In this document: in pieces, positions 33,964 to 44,037 of the stretch
Position numbering within the stretch: the stretch's first letter is position 1
Layout of the letters: each line of letters starts with the position of its first letter
Assembly: GCA_029747015.1 (NCBI GenBank)
Contig: JAKOGI010002401.1
Location: 1 to 64,000 of the forward strand
Origin: Carnegiea gigantea
Lineage: Eukaryota; Streptophyta; Magnoliopsida; Caryophyllales; Cactaceae
Length of the DNA stretch: 64,000 bases
Reading direction: 5' to 3'
Translations under genes and position numbers: made by a program
The notes under the pieces: model-generated
What the model saw: the letters and a program-made list of their open reading frames with translations, nothing else
Told to the model about the DNA's origin: nothing
Database searches by the model: none

Positions 33964-35543
33964 TGTTACATTTAAATCTGACTGCAAGTGCACGGTGTAG
34001 TAATAGCTAGCAACCGGTAAGTACAGGTTGTAATCCACAGGGAGTTGTGTTTCCAAGTATCAAAGCTAACTCAAGCATATTAATCTAGGCCAGATAGAGG
34101 GTGAAGGGAAGAAGGACTAAACTTCTAAAGTGAGCAAACAAAAAGGGACTTTGATTATAATTGAACCTAAAATAGACCAACTAATCAAGTCAAACCCTCA
34201 CCTTCTTAAGTTATACTATTATTTAAGGATGATCGGTCGCGTCATCAAAGACCATCTAATCCCTCTCTCAAGGGTCTTAGGCTAGTCTAATTGCTCAAAC
34301 CACATATTTTTATGGGATTAGCTCAATTAAACTACAAGAATGACAAACCTTGACATAGCTAGCGATCGAGACTATTTTCATGTCCCAGTCCTGACAATTC
34401 ACACTACCCATACTAGAGAATCAACCTCACCTTTCAGCATAAGGCAATTGCCCTAAAATTAAGGCTGCAAAAGTTTGACCCGACACGATAACCCGACCCA
34501 AACCCAACCCGAATTTACTGAGAGAAACACGAACCCAACCCGAACCAAACCGTTTTCGACTCGAAGTCGACATGATTTGGCCATTTAATGTGAAAACTTG
34601 TTGTTTTTCAATTTTGAGCAAATCTAAGCTATTTTCAAGGCCGACACAAAATTGACCCATTTATTAAATGGGTCGACCCGACCCGACCCGTTTTACAGCT
34701 CTACCTAAAATACGGCTGAAAGCTCTTTCAAGCATTTCATTGAACACATGGTGGGCGTGAGAGAAAACCCTAAATTCTAGCATAAACAAGAGGGGTAAAG
34801 GTTTAGAACAAGATCAATTAGCCATCAAGAAGCTAATCACAATCAAAGATCACATCTTTAATCACAACTAAACATCCTAAAGAAAAATCAAAGCAAGAAT
34901 TAACAAACTAGTAAACAAAATAAAAAAACATGAAACTAAAGAGAAGTGAATAAGAGAAACTTAGCCATGAATTGCAAAGTCCAAAGTCTTGTACATGATA
35001 TACACTAATCTAATCTAAATTATTCACCCCCCATTGGGGGGTTTTTGTGGATACTAGAAACCTTGAAAACTGCTAGGGACAAGTTCTCTGTAAAAAGATC
35101 GAAGATCCTTGTAAAAACTGGTCGAAAAGCTCTTTAAATCGCAAATGCTGATGAGGAGCACGGCCGTACCTCGACGCAAGGGTGGCCATGCACCTAGGCA
35201 CGGGCAGCACGCACGGGCGTGCGTAATGAAAGTCTGACCGTGTGTGGTCTCTGACCCTGCAGCATGGTTGTGCTCTTTGGCGGCACGGTCGTGCACTCTT
35301 TTCACACACTTCTCTTAGTTCCCGGGACTTTGTTAGACATCTATTCTTCCTTATAATTCATTTCTAAAGCCATCCTTTCTATCAAAACTCGAAAATCTCT
35401 CCTGAAAGTAACACAAACCACTTTATAAGCACAATTGAGTCAAAGGAAGTAAATTTAACCCTTTCTCATCTAGATTTGGCATAAAAACAATAAGAAGTAG
35501 GGATCAAATGATAGTTAAAATGAGGTAAAATAGAGGTTTATCA
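33964..35543 (-). repeat. Athila-type 3' LTR (carries a MITE)
   Basis: It runs from tgttacatttaaatc to gaggtttatca and pairs with 38209-39500. Without the MITE and its duplication it is 1328 bp. The run of G/C-rich sequence near 35160-35290 is matched at 39125-39250 and yields long but meaningless minus-strand ORFs in this copy. Confidence 0.88.
34460..34703. mobile_element. hAT-type MITE, 244 bp, inside the LTR
   Basis: Termini taaggctgcaaaa and ttttacagctcta are imperfect inverted repeats (10 of 13 match). A perfect 8-bp duplication cctaaaat lies at 34452-34459 and 34704-34711. The other LTR at about 38700 lacks it, giving an empty-site comparison. The interior has repeated cccgaccc/acccaacccg words near both ends. 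The 8-bp duplication and TA-GGCTG-type ends indicate hAT. No ORF. Confidence 0.92.
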
Positions 35544-35553
35544 CTCCCCTATG
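35544..35553 (-). promoter_or_regulatory. Athila-type element polypurine tract
   Basis: Minus-strand gcataggggag directly precedes the LTR start tgataaacc. Position and composition fit a PPT. Confidence 0.7.
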
Positions 35554-36832
35554 CCTAGGGTTTTGCTCTTTCTCGAGCAAAACAAAGAAAAACTAGATTA
35601 AGAACCTAACTTACTTTCACAAGAATCGCAGTTACATTTAGCATATGCAACAAGCCTTTTAAACCCCTTTGTTCCCCAAGTGGACGAGTAAGGTTTCGTG
35701 AGGCTTTACAGAAGATATACCTACAAAATCTTGAAAAAGAAAAACATAAAAAGGAAAAGAGAAACAAAAATAGAAAAATAGTTTGGATTTACAAACAAAG
35801 CACAAATATATACAAGGGAGAAGTGTGTACATATTCTAACTAACCAAATCATCCATGCAACAAAGATGTTAACCTGCATATAAATAGAATATACACATTA
35901 AGACTCTTATCCCCATGGATGACATCAAAGCACCAAGTTTTCACCCAACGGCACATCAACACCTTGAATCTATCCCAGTGTTTAGTGTGCTAATGCATCA
36001 TCATCCTAGGACTTAAGCTTACCATAATTAAACTCTATCCTACTTGACTGACACACACTGCATTATTAACTTATTAACACAAAAAGTAAGCTTTTCCAAT
36101 AGTAGTATTGCCTTAAAGGGTAGTACCTAGTAGCACATGCTTCAAAGGGATACTTGTCATTTCAAACTTTTTTTTACTCTCTTTTTTTTTTGGGTTTCTT
36201 GTTTCTCTCTCTTTTTTTCTTTTTTGAATGTGAAATAAAAAGAAAAATAAAAGTAAGTGTGTACCAAGATAAGTGGGAGAGCTAATTGTGGAAGACAAAG
36301 ACCCTAAGATAATGATGATGGTGTAAATAAAGATTGGATTACACAACTGTAATGAACTATTGGGGTTAGAATTAGGGCTCAGAATGACTCATTTAGGACA
36401 AAGATCTATCATGCACATTATACTTATATACAAGCTAATAGCCAAGGCGCAAGGGATCAAAGTCAATCACAATAGTATAGAACTTCCCAAAACCACTAAA
36501 AACAATCCTTTTTTCTTTTCGAAACTTTTTTTCTCTTTTTGTGGAAGATTGAAGCATGGATTCTCCTCCTCTACACTTACATCTTACCATGTCTTCACTG
36601 GGATTCAAAGAGCCACCATACTAACAGAAAGCATGTATTAAAAAAAAATCCATAATAAGAAGTATGCAAAAGCAAAAGAGAAACAAGAAAAAGGAAAATG
36701 ATATATACAAAATAAAGATAAAGAAAGCAAAAAGAGGGAACAAATTTACTAAGTTAGGTGCTAGATGCACCTAAACTATCAGCTCTTTAAGACAATGTTG
36801 CAAGAGGTTGGAGGAGCATCAGTCACTTCTCC
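35554..36832. other. Internal non-coding part of the Athila-type element
   Basis: AT-rich with poly-T/A runs near 36170-36240 and 36505-36540. Minus-strand ORF 36113-36346 and plus-strand ORF 36360-36641 show no domains. pol is absent, so this stretch marks the internal deletion or replacement. Confidence 0.6.
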
Positions 36833-37882
36833 TCATCTCAAGATCCAAGTAATCAATTCAAACGTCATCAAAGCTCGCAGGAGCTTATCAAACACCTGAG
36901 CATGCAATTCAGATGCATGTAAGTAAGAGAGCGCACATATGAATACATGCCTAATAGCAAGTGCTCTCCTAAACATATTAAATTCCTTGGAAAAATCAGA
37001 AGAATAATCAAATGCACTAGTCAATATGATTTATCCAAGCATGTCCTCTAGGTACATACTATGAGGATCAAGGGAGGGGTCGTACCCTCTAAAGCTATCT
37101 AGGGACTCAAAACAGTCAACCTCATTCACCTCAAGCATCACATGAGAATTAATAAGTAACATATCGCAACACTCAGGGGAAGGGGATGGTGGCGAACATG
37201 AAGGAGAAGCATGGAAAATATCGAGAGAATTGAGGGATATATGGTCAAAAATGTTAGGACTAGGTGAAGCTGTAACCACAACATTTGCACTTGACCTCCA
37301 TACAAAAGTCTCATTAAGATCATACACCTCAATAATAGGATTGCTTGACTCACAACATATATCATCCTTATTAACACTAGTATCAACACAAAATGTCCCA
37401 CATACCTCGAACTCCGTCAACTGAGCTGAAGGGAAAGGTGGATTAGAAAAAGTCATGATAAACACAGTGTTGTCCTCAGGGGTGCCAGGTACGGATGGAG
37501 CAACAAGAGGTAAAGTAGTCAAGGGAAGGTTAAGTACTTCCTCTAGTCCAAACTCTAGAAAAATAAAGGATGCGCCATTATCACATAAATTAACATTAAG
37601 TCTAGGGGAACTAAATCTAAGGTTTGCCTCATATGATAGGTCATACTCCTGAAGACTATTCACAAACTTCACTTGTTGCTCATTCATTGTCTCTATCGTG
37701 CTGCCAAGTTTAGCAAAACTATCAGTAGAAATATGATAAGAATAAGAATTACTATCGTGATCAGAACAACGGCAAATCTCACACATAAGAGGAGCATAGT
37801 GAGGGATGCAAGGGGTTGGGATGTAAGAATTAGAACAACTAGTCTCAAATTTGTGAGTATCCTGAGCCAACCAATCATGCAA
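36833..37882 (-). pseudogene. Athila-type gag-derived ORF
   Basis: A 283-residue minus-strand frame (37882-37031) continued after a frameshift by 37024-36833. It begins near HYAPLMCEICRCSDHDSNSY, a degenerate Cys/His motif found in gag-derived ORFs of Athila-like elements, then KLGSTIETMNEQQVKFVNSL. A long acidic, Ser/Pro/Thr-rich region follows, then a conserved SFRGYDPSLDPHSMYLEDML end, and finally ELHAQVFDKLLRALMTFELI in the shifted frame. I know this layout from truncated plant Athila relatives. The function of the low-complexity part is unknown. It is the only long ORF in the element. Confidence 0.65.
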
Positions 37883-38185
37883 ATCCTATGCTTCATCAAC
37901 ATTTCTCTCATAAAAAATCCCACTACTCCAAAAGAGCATGGGTTTCACAATTTACACCCTTATAAAACTATATTTAGAACTTCCCACTTTTCCATGCAAT
38001 AACCACAATGAGTAAGAAAAGTATATAATCTGTCATAGTATCTCCAAAATAATTCATGCACATACTGAGGGAAATGGGAATAGACATTTTTTTTACAAAA
38101 TTTTTTATTTTTTAAAATTTTTTTTTTAAAAATAAAAGCCTAGTCTCGAATACTTAAGTAAGCTCCAATATTAAAAAGCACAACT
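37883..38185. other. Leader region between PBS and ORF of the Athila-type element
   Basis: Contains a poly-T/A run at about 38088-38130 and no ORF on the element's strand. It represents the 5' leader, with possible packaging signals. Confidence 0.5.
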
Positions 38186-38202
38186 CCCTAACAACAGCAC
38201 CA
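38186..38202 (-). promoter_or_regulatory. Athila-type primer binding site (tRNA-Asp)
   Basis: Minus-strand tggtgctgttgttaggg starts six bases after the LTR end. It corresponds to the tggcgccgttgccgggg primer site complementary to tRNA-Asp, with four differences, three of them C-to-T changes as expected from methylation decay. Confidence 0.8.
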
Positions 38203-38208
38203 AAAACT

Positions 38209-39500
38209 TGTTACATTTAAATCTTACCACAAATGGACAGTGTAGTTATAGATTGCAACCGGCAAATATGGGTCATATTCTACATGGAATTGTGTTTCTA
38301 AGTACGGAAGCTAACTCAAGCATATCAATTTAGGCCAAATAGAGGGTGAAGCAAAGAAGAACTAAACTACCAAAGCGACCAAACAAAAGGGACTCTGATT
38401 ATGATTGAACCTAAGATAAACCAATTAATCAAGTGAAACTCTCACCTTCCTAAATTATGCTATTATTCAAGGATAATCGGTTGCATCATTAAAGACCACT
38501 TGATCCCTCTCTCAAGGGTCTTAGGCCAGTATAAGCGTTTTAACCACCTTTTTTTGTGAGATTAGCTCCATTAAACTACCAGATTAACTATCCTTGACCT
38601 AACTAGTGACCGAGACTATTTCCATGTCCCAGTCCCGGCTATTCACTCTACCCATACTAGACAAACAACATCACCTTTCAGCATAAGTCAATTGCCCCAA
38701 AATACATATGAAAGCTCTTTCAAGTATTTTATCGAACACGTGGGGGTATGAGAGAAAACCCTAAATTCTAGCATAAACAAGAGGGCTAAAGGTCTAGAAC
38801 AAGATCAATTAACCATCAAGAGGCTAATCACATAACGATCACATCTTTAATCACAACTAAACTTCCTAAAGAAAAATCAAAGCAAGAATTAACAAACTAG
38901 TAAACAAAACAAGAAACATGAAACCAAAGAGAAGTGAATAAGAGAAACTTAGCCATGAATTACGAAATCCAAAGTCTTATACAAGATATACACTAATCTA
39001 ATCTAAATTATTCACCCCCTAATATGGGTTTTGTGTGTACTAAAAACCCTGAAAACTACTAGGGAGAAGTGCTCTGTAAAAAGATCGAAGATCCCCGTAA
39101 AAACTGGCCGAAAAGCTCTTTAAATTGCAAAGGCTGACGCAGCCGTGCCTCAACGCAAGGGTGGTCGTGCGCCCAGGCACGGGCACTATGCACGGTCGTG
39201 TGTGCTGAGAGCCTGGCCATGCGTGGTCTCTGAGCCTACAGCACGGTCATGCTCTCTTCTCACATGCTTCTTTTGGTGCCCGGAGCTTCATTAGACCTCT
39301 ATTCTTCCTTGTAATTCATTCCTAAAGCCATCCTTTCTATCAAATCCCGAAGATCTTTCCTGAAAGTAAGACAAACCACTTTATAAGCACTATTGATCAA
39401 ATGAAGTAAATTTGACCCTTTCTCATCTAGATTTGATATAAAAACAATGAGAAACAAGGATCAAATGATAGTTAAGATGAGGTAAAATAGAGATTCATTA
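38209..39500 (-). repeat. Athila-type 5' LTR
   Basis: Partner of 33964-35543. It starts tgttacatttaaatc and ends gattcatta, so the terminal CA has decayed to TA. It is 1292 bp long and lacks the MITE present in the other LTR. Confidence 0.88.
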
Positions 39501-39589
39501 ACAAGTTATTATTGTCATTTGCCGTGAAAAGCTACATGCTGACAAGGCAAAGGATGTACCACTTATGAGCAGTCTTACACAATCTACCG

Positions 39590-40125
39590 CTTGTAACACT
39601 GTAGTGACATTTACCGATGATGACTTGTAATTAGGGTCTGAACCACATAATCACCTATTGTTTATTATTGGATACATTAGGGGACAAATTGTTGAGGGAA
39701 TTCTAGTGGATGGTGGTTCAAAAGTCAAAATCATGCCAAAATCTAATATGAACAATTTGGGTATCACCATCTGAAGAATTATCTAAGAGTCAAATGATGA
39801 TACAAGGCTTCAATCTAGAAGGACAACGTCAAATTGTTATTAGCTTGGAGTTGACAATTGGCGACTTAATAACATCATCAATTTCTTATGTGATAGACTC
39901 CAAGGCTTCAAACAAGTTGATGCTTGGGTGTCCCTGGCTATATGAACACGGACTGGTAGCACCAACATTGTGCCAATGTCTTAAGTACTATCAGGAGGGT
40001 GAAAGAAAGGTAAATGGTGATGTTAAACCATTTACTATGGCTGAATTATACTTCGCTAATGCAAAGTTCTTCAAGGAAGATGTCGCGCCAAAAGAAACTA
40101 TACTGCTATTATATCCTCCATAGGG
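39590..40125 (+). pseudogene. Tat aspartic protease region
   Basis: Reads SEPHNHLLFIIGYIRGQIVE then GILVDGGSKVKIMP, where DGGS stands at the DTG/DSG active site, with Gly in place of Thr/Ser as in many Tat-type elements. The open frame 39794-40123 continues with MIQGFNLEGQRQIVISLELT, MLGCPWLYEHGLVAPTLCQC and LKYYQEGERKVNGDVKPF, a retropepsin-like fold and conserved C-terminal segment. Stops near 39630 and 39775 break it. Confidence 0.8.
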
Positions 40126-41145
40126 AAAGACAGTGTAAAGAAATGATAACGAAACTCATGCACCTTCAAAAGATAGTGGTAACGCCAACACCATGCCTCA
40201 ACAACAACAGCGGGAAGAAGAAAATAAGCAGACAATTTTGGTCTCTCCTATCAAATAAATGATTGTCATGGCAAAACCAGCAACACCAGCCTTTAGGGAC
40301 ATTCCTAAGTCCCATTAAAAGGATTGTGAATCATCATTTAGCAAATGTATAATTCCCAGAAGTAGAACCAAGGCTAACATCAAGTTCAAGGAAGCCAGTT
40401 GCCACATTCTCAAGGAAACGGGTGTGCTTCCAGTTTATGAGGCGAACCAAAGCAAATTGACCAAGTCGTCCCCCCCAATTTTATTGTTTCTTCGTAAGGC
40501 TCACTCTAAGAAGAAAGTGACTTGCCAATTATGCGCACTAGTGATAGGTTTAATCCAGATGCATACAAATTAATGAAGATGTCTGGTTATGACTTTAACA
40601 AGCCAACATCTTTGGGTCATTCATTGAAGCTAAGCCTTACAGACTTAATGATACACAAAAGATGATATAGAATCAAGGGCGTGGAGTTAGAAGACCTAAA
40701 GTTGACCTTAGTTACATATCACCCTAACCCATAATGATTTCGGGATGAAGCAAGGACAAACAATCACTCGCACAATGTATTACAACTTAGGAGGTTAATG
40801 ATGGTGAGGGTGAAATGCTAAGACCAACCCAAAAACATTGGTATTTGATATGTTATGATCATCTACCTTACAACAACGCCTATACGTGTTTGTCACCTCG
40901 GTGAAATAAATAAAGTCCAAAGCTTTATTCCTTTACATATGAAGCGTGTTTCTACTTTGGATGTGAAGACGAATGACTCTCAAAAAATAAAGAGGCATAC
41001 TCTAGTTTTCACTGGCCATGGGCTAATGCCAGCTTAAAAGAAAGAACCAGTGAGGAACAAGCTTCTTTTAAACACATCACAGTTGAAGAGGCTGACGACT
41101 TGGATTTTTAAATAGAACTCGTTAAAACACTAAAAACTTTAGAAT
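40126..41145. other. Tat spacer between protease and RT
   Basis: Plus-strand polyprotein remnants with many stops. The GYDFNKPTSLG-like reading near 40585-40620 belongs to the conserved linker of this gypsy group. No other feature seen. Confidence 0.5.
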
Positions 41146-41746
41146 ATGGGGGTAAGCAGTGGTTGGTTAGCTAAAAGAGTTGAATCTCGGATCTGTGGAA
41201 GAACCTGGCCCTATCTATGTCAACACTTGCTCTTACCTATGGAAGAAGAAGAGCATTTCAAGCTCCTCTCTAATACCAGGATGTGTTTGCATGGAATTAG
41301 AAGGAAATGGTTGGATAGATCCCAAGGTTGTGGTTCATCATCTATCTATTGAAAAGGATGTTTCACCTGAAAACCAATGAAAACGACCTTCACAGATTGC
41401 ACCACAGGTAATAACCAAATTCAAATGGCATTGGCAAATCAAGAGGCCACAATGTTTCGTACACTTAGGGGCATCTTTTACTATAAAGTGTTACCTTGTG
41501 GATTGAAAAATGCTGGAGCAACCTATGAAAGGGCAATGTAAACTATTTTTGAAGACATGTTACACAAAATTATGGAATACTATGTGGATGATCTCGTGGC
41601 TAAGTCCAAAAAGAGATTAGATCACTCGCAAGATTTGTGCCAAACCTTCAAATGATTACGAAAGTGTTAATTAAAGATGAATCCATAAAAGTGCATACTC
41701 GTTGTCACATCTGGAAAATTCCTAGGCTTGGCTATCAGATATAGAT
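41146..41746 (+). pseudogene. Tat reverse transcriptase, internally deleted, cut by Cassandra concatemer
   Basis: The N-terminal part reads GNGWIDPKVVVHHLSIEKDV near 41309-41365. The reading then jumps at about 41385-41405 to NQIQMALANQEATMFRTLRG, so most of the fingers/palm N-terminal half is deleted. The rest has IFYYKVLPCGLKNAGATYERAM and the active site YYVDDLVAKSKKR with the YVDD box intact at 41581-41592. The reading continues through GKFLGLAIRYR until the concatemer at 41752. Confidence 0.88.
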
Positions 41747-41751
41747 GCATC

Positions 41752-41954
41752 TGTAATGCCCCGACCCCTCTCGGTCGCATGTCTTACCAATAACGACTTT
41801 AAGGATTGACGACTGGCCCCACAAATCATCACAAGTCTTTCCGGCGTGTTTCGTCCTCGCTCACACGCTGCTCGGGAAACTTCCCAAGAGGTCACCCATC
41901 CCAAGATTGCTCCCCAGCAAGCACGCTTAACTGTGGAGTTCTTAAGAGTGAGCT
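41752..41954 (-). repeat. Inverted partial Cassandra LTR
   Basis: From tgtaatgccccgaccc to ttcttaagagtgagct this is a Cassandra LTR in reverse orientation, lacking the outer 76 bp of the LTR 5' side. It joins the forward LTR end through a shared ct (41953-41954). The first and last 28 bases of 41752-41981 are inverted copies of each other apart from one base. Confidence 0.92.
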
Positions 41955-42153
41955 GCGACCGAGAGGGGTCGGGGCATTACAGATGGTATCAGAGCCGACC
42001 CGCGACCGTGAGCTGCGCCAGTGGATGGAGAGCCCATGGGCAGTCACCTAGCGGGGCAAAGACACTGGGTGTGGACCGTCGGTCAAGAGAACTCGCAAGT
42101 CGGTCGGTTAGTGGGGCACAACGAGGACATTGTGCGCTTCAAGTGGGGGTGAT

Positions 42154-42432
42154 TGTAACACCCCGAGTGTGGCTTAAAAGGATTGAAGTGACTACTTATA
42201 TCACCAAAGGTGCACCATTCTTTTCGAAAAGCTCACTTCTAGGAACTCCACAGTTAAGCGTGCTAGTTGGGGAGCAATCTTGAGATGGGTGACCTCCTGG
42301 TAAGTTTCCCGGGCAGCGTGTGAGCGAGGACGAAACACGCCGGAAAGACTTGTGATGATTTGTGGGGCCAGTCGTCAATCCTTGAAATCGTTATTGGTAA
42401 GACCTGCGACCGAGAGGGGTCGGGGTATTACA
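42154..42432 (+). repeat. Cassandra LTR, second forward unit
   Basis: tgtaacaccccgagtg to cggggtattaca, 279 bp. Contains the 5S-like block (agttaagcgtgct, gatgggtgacctcctgg). Confidence 0.93.
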
Positions 42433-42604
42433 GATGGTATCAGAGCCGACCCGTGACCATGAGCTGCGCCAGTGGATGGAGAGCCCATGGGCAGTCACCT
42501 AGCGGGGCAAAGACACTGGGTGTGGACCGTCGGTCAAGAGGACTCGTAAGTCGGTCGGTTAGTAAGGCACAATGAGGACATTGTGCGCTTCAAGTGGGGG
42601 TGAT

Positions 42605-42883
42605 TGTAACACCCCGAGTGTGGCTTAAAAGAATCGAAGTGACTACTTATATCACCAAAGGTGCACCTTTCTTTTCGAAAAGCTCACTCTTAAGAACTCC
42701 ACAGTTAAGCGTGCTTGTTGGGGAGCAATCTTGGGATGGGTGACCTCCTACGAAGTTTCTCGGGCAGCGTGTAAGCGAGGACGAAACACGCCGGAAAGAC
42801 TTGTGATGATTTGTGGGGCCAGTCGTCAATCCTTGAAACCGTTATTGGTAAGACCAGCGACTGAGAGGGGTCGGGGCATTACA
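42605..42883 (+). repeat. Cassandra LTR, third forward unit
   Basis: tgtaacaccccgagtg to cggggcattaca, 279 bp, with scattered private substitutions (for example agaccagcgactgag near its end). Confidence 0.93.
42694..42759 (+). promoter_or_regulatory. 5S rRNA-derived Pol III promoter in Cassandra LTR
   Basis: gaactccacagttaagcg and gggatgggtgacctcct correspond to the central and 3' parts of plant 5S rRNA, covering box A, the intermediate element and box C. This is the Pol III promoter known for Cassandra LTRs. Equivalent blocks lie in the LTRs at 42154 and 43056. Confidence 0.8.
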
Positions 42884-43055
42884 GATGGTATCAGAGCCGA
42901 CCCGTGACCGTGAGCTGCGCCAGTGGATGGAAAGCCCATAGGCAGTCACCTAGCGGGGCAAAGACACTGGGTGTGGACCGTCGGTCAAGAGGACTCGTAA
43001 GTCGGTCGGTTAGTGAGGCACAACGAGGACGTTGTGCGCTTCAAGCGGGACTAAT

Positions 43056-43334
43056 TGTAACTCCCCGAGTGTGGCTTAAAAGGATCGAAGTGACTACTTA
43101 TAACACCAAAGGTACACCTTTCTTTTCAAAAAGATCACTCTTAAGAACTCCACAGTTAAGCGTGCTTGCTGGGGAGCAATCTTGGGATGGGTGACCTCCT
43201 AGGAAGTTTCCCAGGCAGCGTGTGAGTGAGGACGAAATACGCCAAAAAGACTTGTAATGATTTATGGGGCCAGTCGTCAATCCTTGAAGCCGTTATTGGT
43301 AAGACCTGCGACCGAGAGGGGTCGGGGCATTACA
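43056..43334 (+). repeat. Cassandra LTR, last forward unit
   Basis: tgtaactccccgagtg to cggggcattaca, 279 bp. Its right edge is followed directly by the gcatc target duplication. The preceding internal domain ends with a damaged purine tract (caagcgggactaat). Confidence 0.93.
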
Positions 43335-43339
43335 GCATC

Positions 43340-44037
43340 GAAATTAACCAAGATAAGATAAACACAATTTAAGAAATGCCTCAACTAAAAAACCTCAAAG
43401 AACTTCAAGGGGACAAAGGCACTTGGTGTATATCAGAAAGTTCATATCAAACCTCGTTGGTCACTGTCACTCTTTTAGCTACCTCGTGAAAAAAGGAGTG
43501 TCTTTTGAATGGGATGACTCATGCCAAAAGGATTTTGATAGCATCAAAAAGTACTTCGTAAGTCCTCTGGTATTGGGGCACCTATTTTTGACAAGCCTCT
43601 CATACTTCACATCGCAACGCAAGAACGTTCATTTGGAGCATTATGCGCCTAGGAAAATCCCGAAGGGAGAGGGTTCTCCGTTACCTAAGTTGGATATTGG
43701 TTGAGCCGAACTTAACTACTCATCAATTGAAAAGATATGCTTGGCTCTCATGTTTGCTATTCAAAAATTGAGGCATTATATACAAGCCCACATTGTCCAT
43801 GTTATCTCCAAAGCCGACCCAATTAAGTACATCTTATCAAGGCCAATTTTAAATGGACAGCTTGTGAAGTGGGCGATTATCTTAGAACAGTATGATCTTG
43901 TTTATTTGGCACAAAGGGTTGTTAAAGGCCAAGCGTTAGCAAATTTGTTCGTAGGCCATCTAGTTTCTGATAATTGGGAACTAAATGATGACTTTCCTGG
44001 AGAAAAGGTGTTCTTTGTTGATGTCCTTCTTCCTTAG
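43340..44037 (+). pseudogene. Tat RT connection and first RNase H
   Basis: It resumes the RT after the concatemer. It has FEWDDSCQKDFDSIKKYFVS (43507-43566), a KPLILHIATQERSFGAL-like RNase H start read in another frame, then KICLALMFAIQKLRHYIQAH near 43731-43790 and ILEQYDLVYLAQRVVKGQAL near 43884-43943. It shows the usual gypsy RNase H order, with frame changes near 43600 and 43700. Confidence 0.8.

Larger units (their letters stand above)
33964..39500 (-). mobile_element. Non-autonomous Athila-type Ty3/gypsy element
   Basis: Direct LTRs at 33964-35543 and 38209-39500 are flanked by a perfect 5-bp duplication acaag (33959-33963 and 39501-39505). On the minus strand the PBS beside the right LTR fits tRNA-Asp, as in Athila, and a purine tract (ataggggag) lies beside the left LTR. 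The internal region is only 2665 bp and holds one long broken ORF (36833-37882) but no protease, RT, RNase H or integrase, so it depended on a partner. The left LTR is longer because it carries the 244-bp hAT MITE at 34460-34703 with its 8-bp duplication. The element split the Tat reading frame, so it is the younger of the two. Confidence 0.88.
41752..43334 (+). mobile_element. Cassandra TRIM concatemer with inverted LTR fragment at its left end
   Basis: Order: inverted LTR piece (41752-41954, minus), 29-bp LTR 3' end (41953-41981), then internal (41982-42153), LTR (42154-42432), internal (42433-42604), LTR (42605-42883), internal (42884-43055) and LTR (43056-43334). Every internal domain is 172 bp and every full LTR 279 bp, a period of exactly 451 bp. 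Each internal domain begins gatggtatcagagccgac, an initiator-Met tRNA primer site. One perfect 5-bp duplication gcatc (41747-41751 and 43335-43339) flanks the whole block, and the interrupted RT frame continues across it, so the block went in as a unit. There is no coding capacity; long ORFs here are translations of 5S-derived LTRs. Confidence 0.93.

Noticed and set aside
35054..35309. Overlapping minus-strand ORFs of about 80 residues in the Athila-type LTR
   Set aside because: They come from a locally GC-rich LTR patch; the sister LTR has the patch without matching ORFs.
42694..42759. 5S rRNA gene
   Set aside because: Only the box A to box C part resembles 5S rRNA and it lies inside Cassandra LTRs; the 5' and 3' ends of 5S rRNA are not preserved.
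41806..43280. Repeated 60-145-residue ORFs (MTTGPTNHHKSFRRVSSSLT type)
   Set aside because: They are readings of the Cassandra LTR and internal domain on both strands and recur with every unit.
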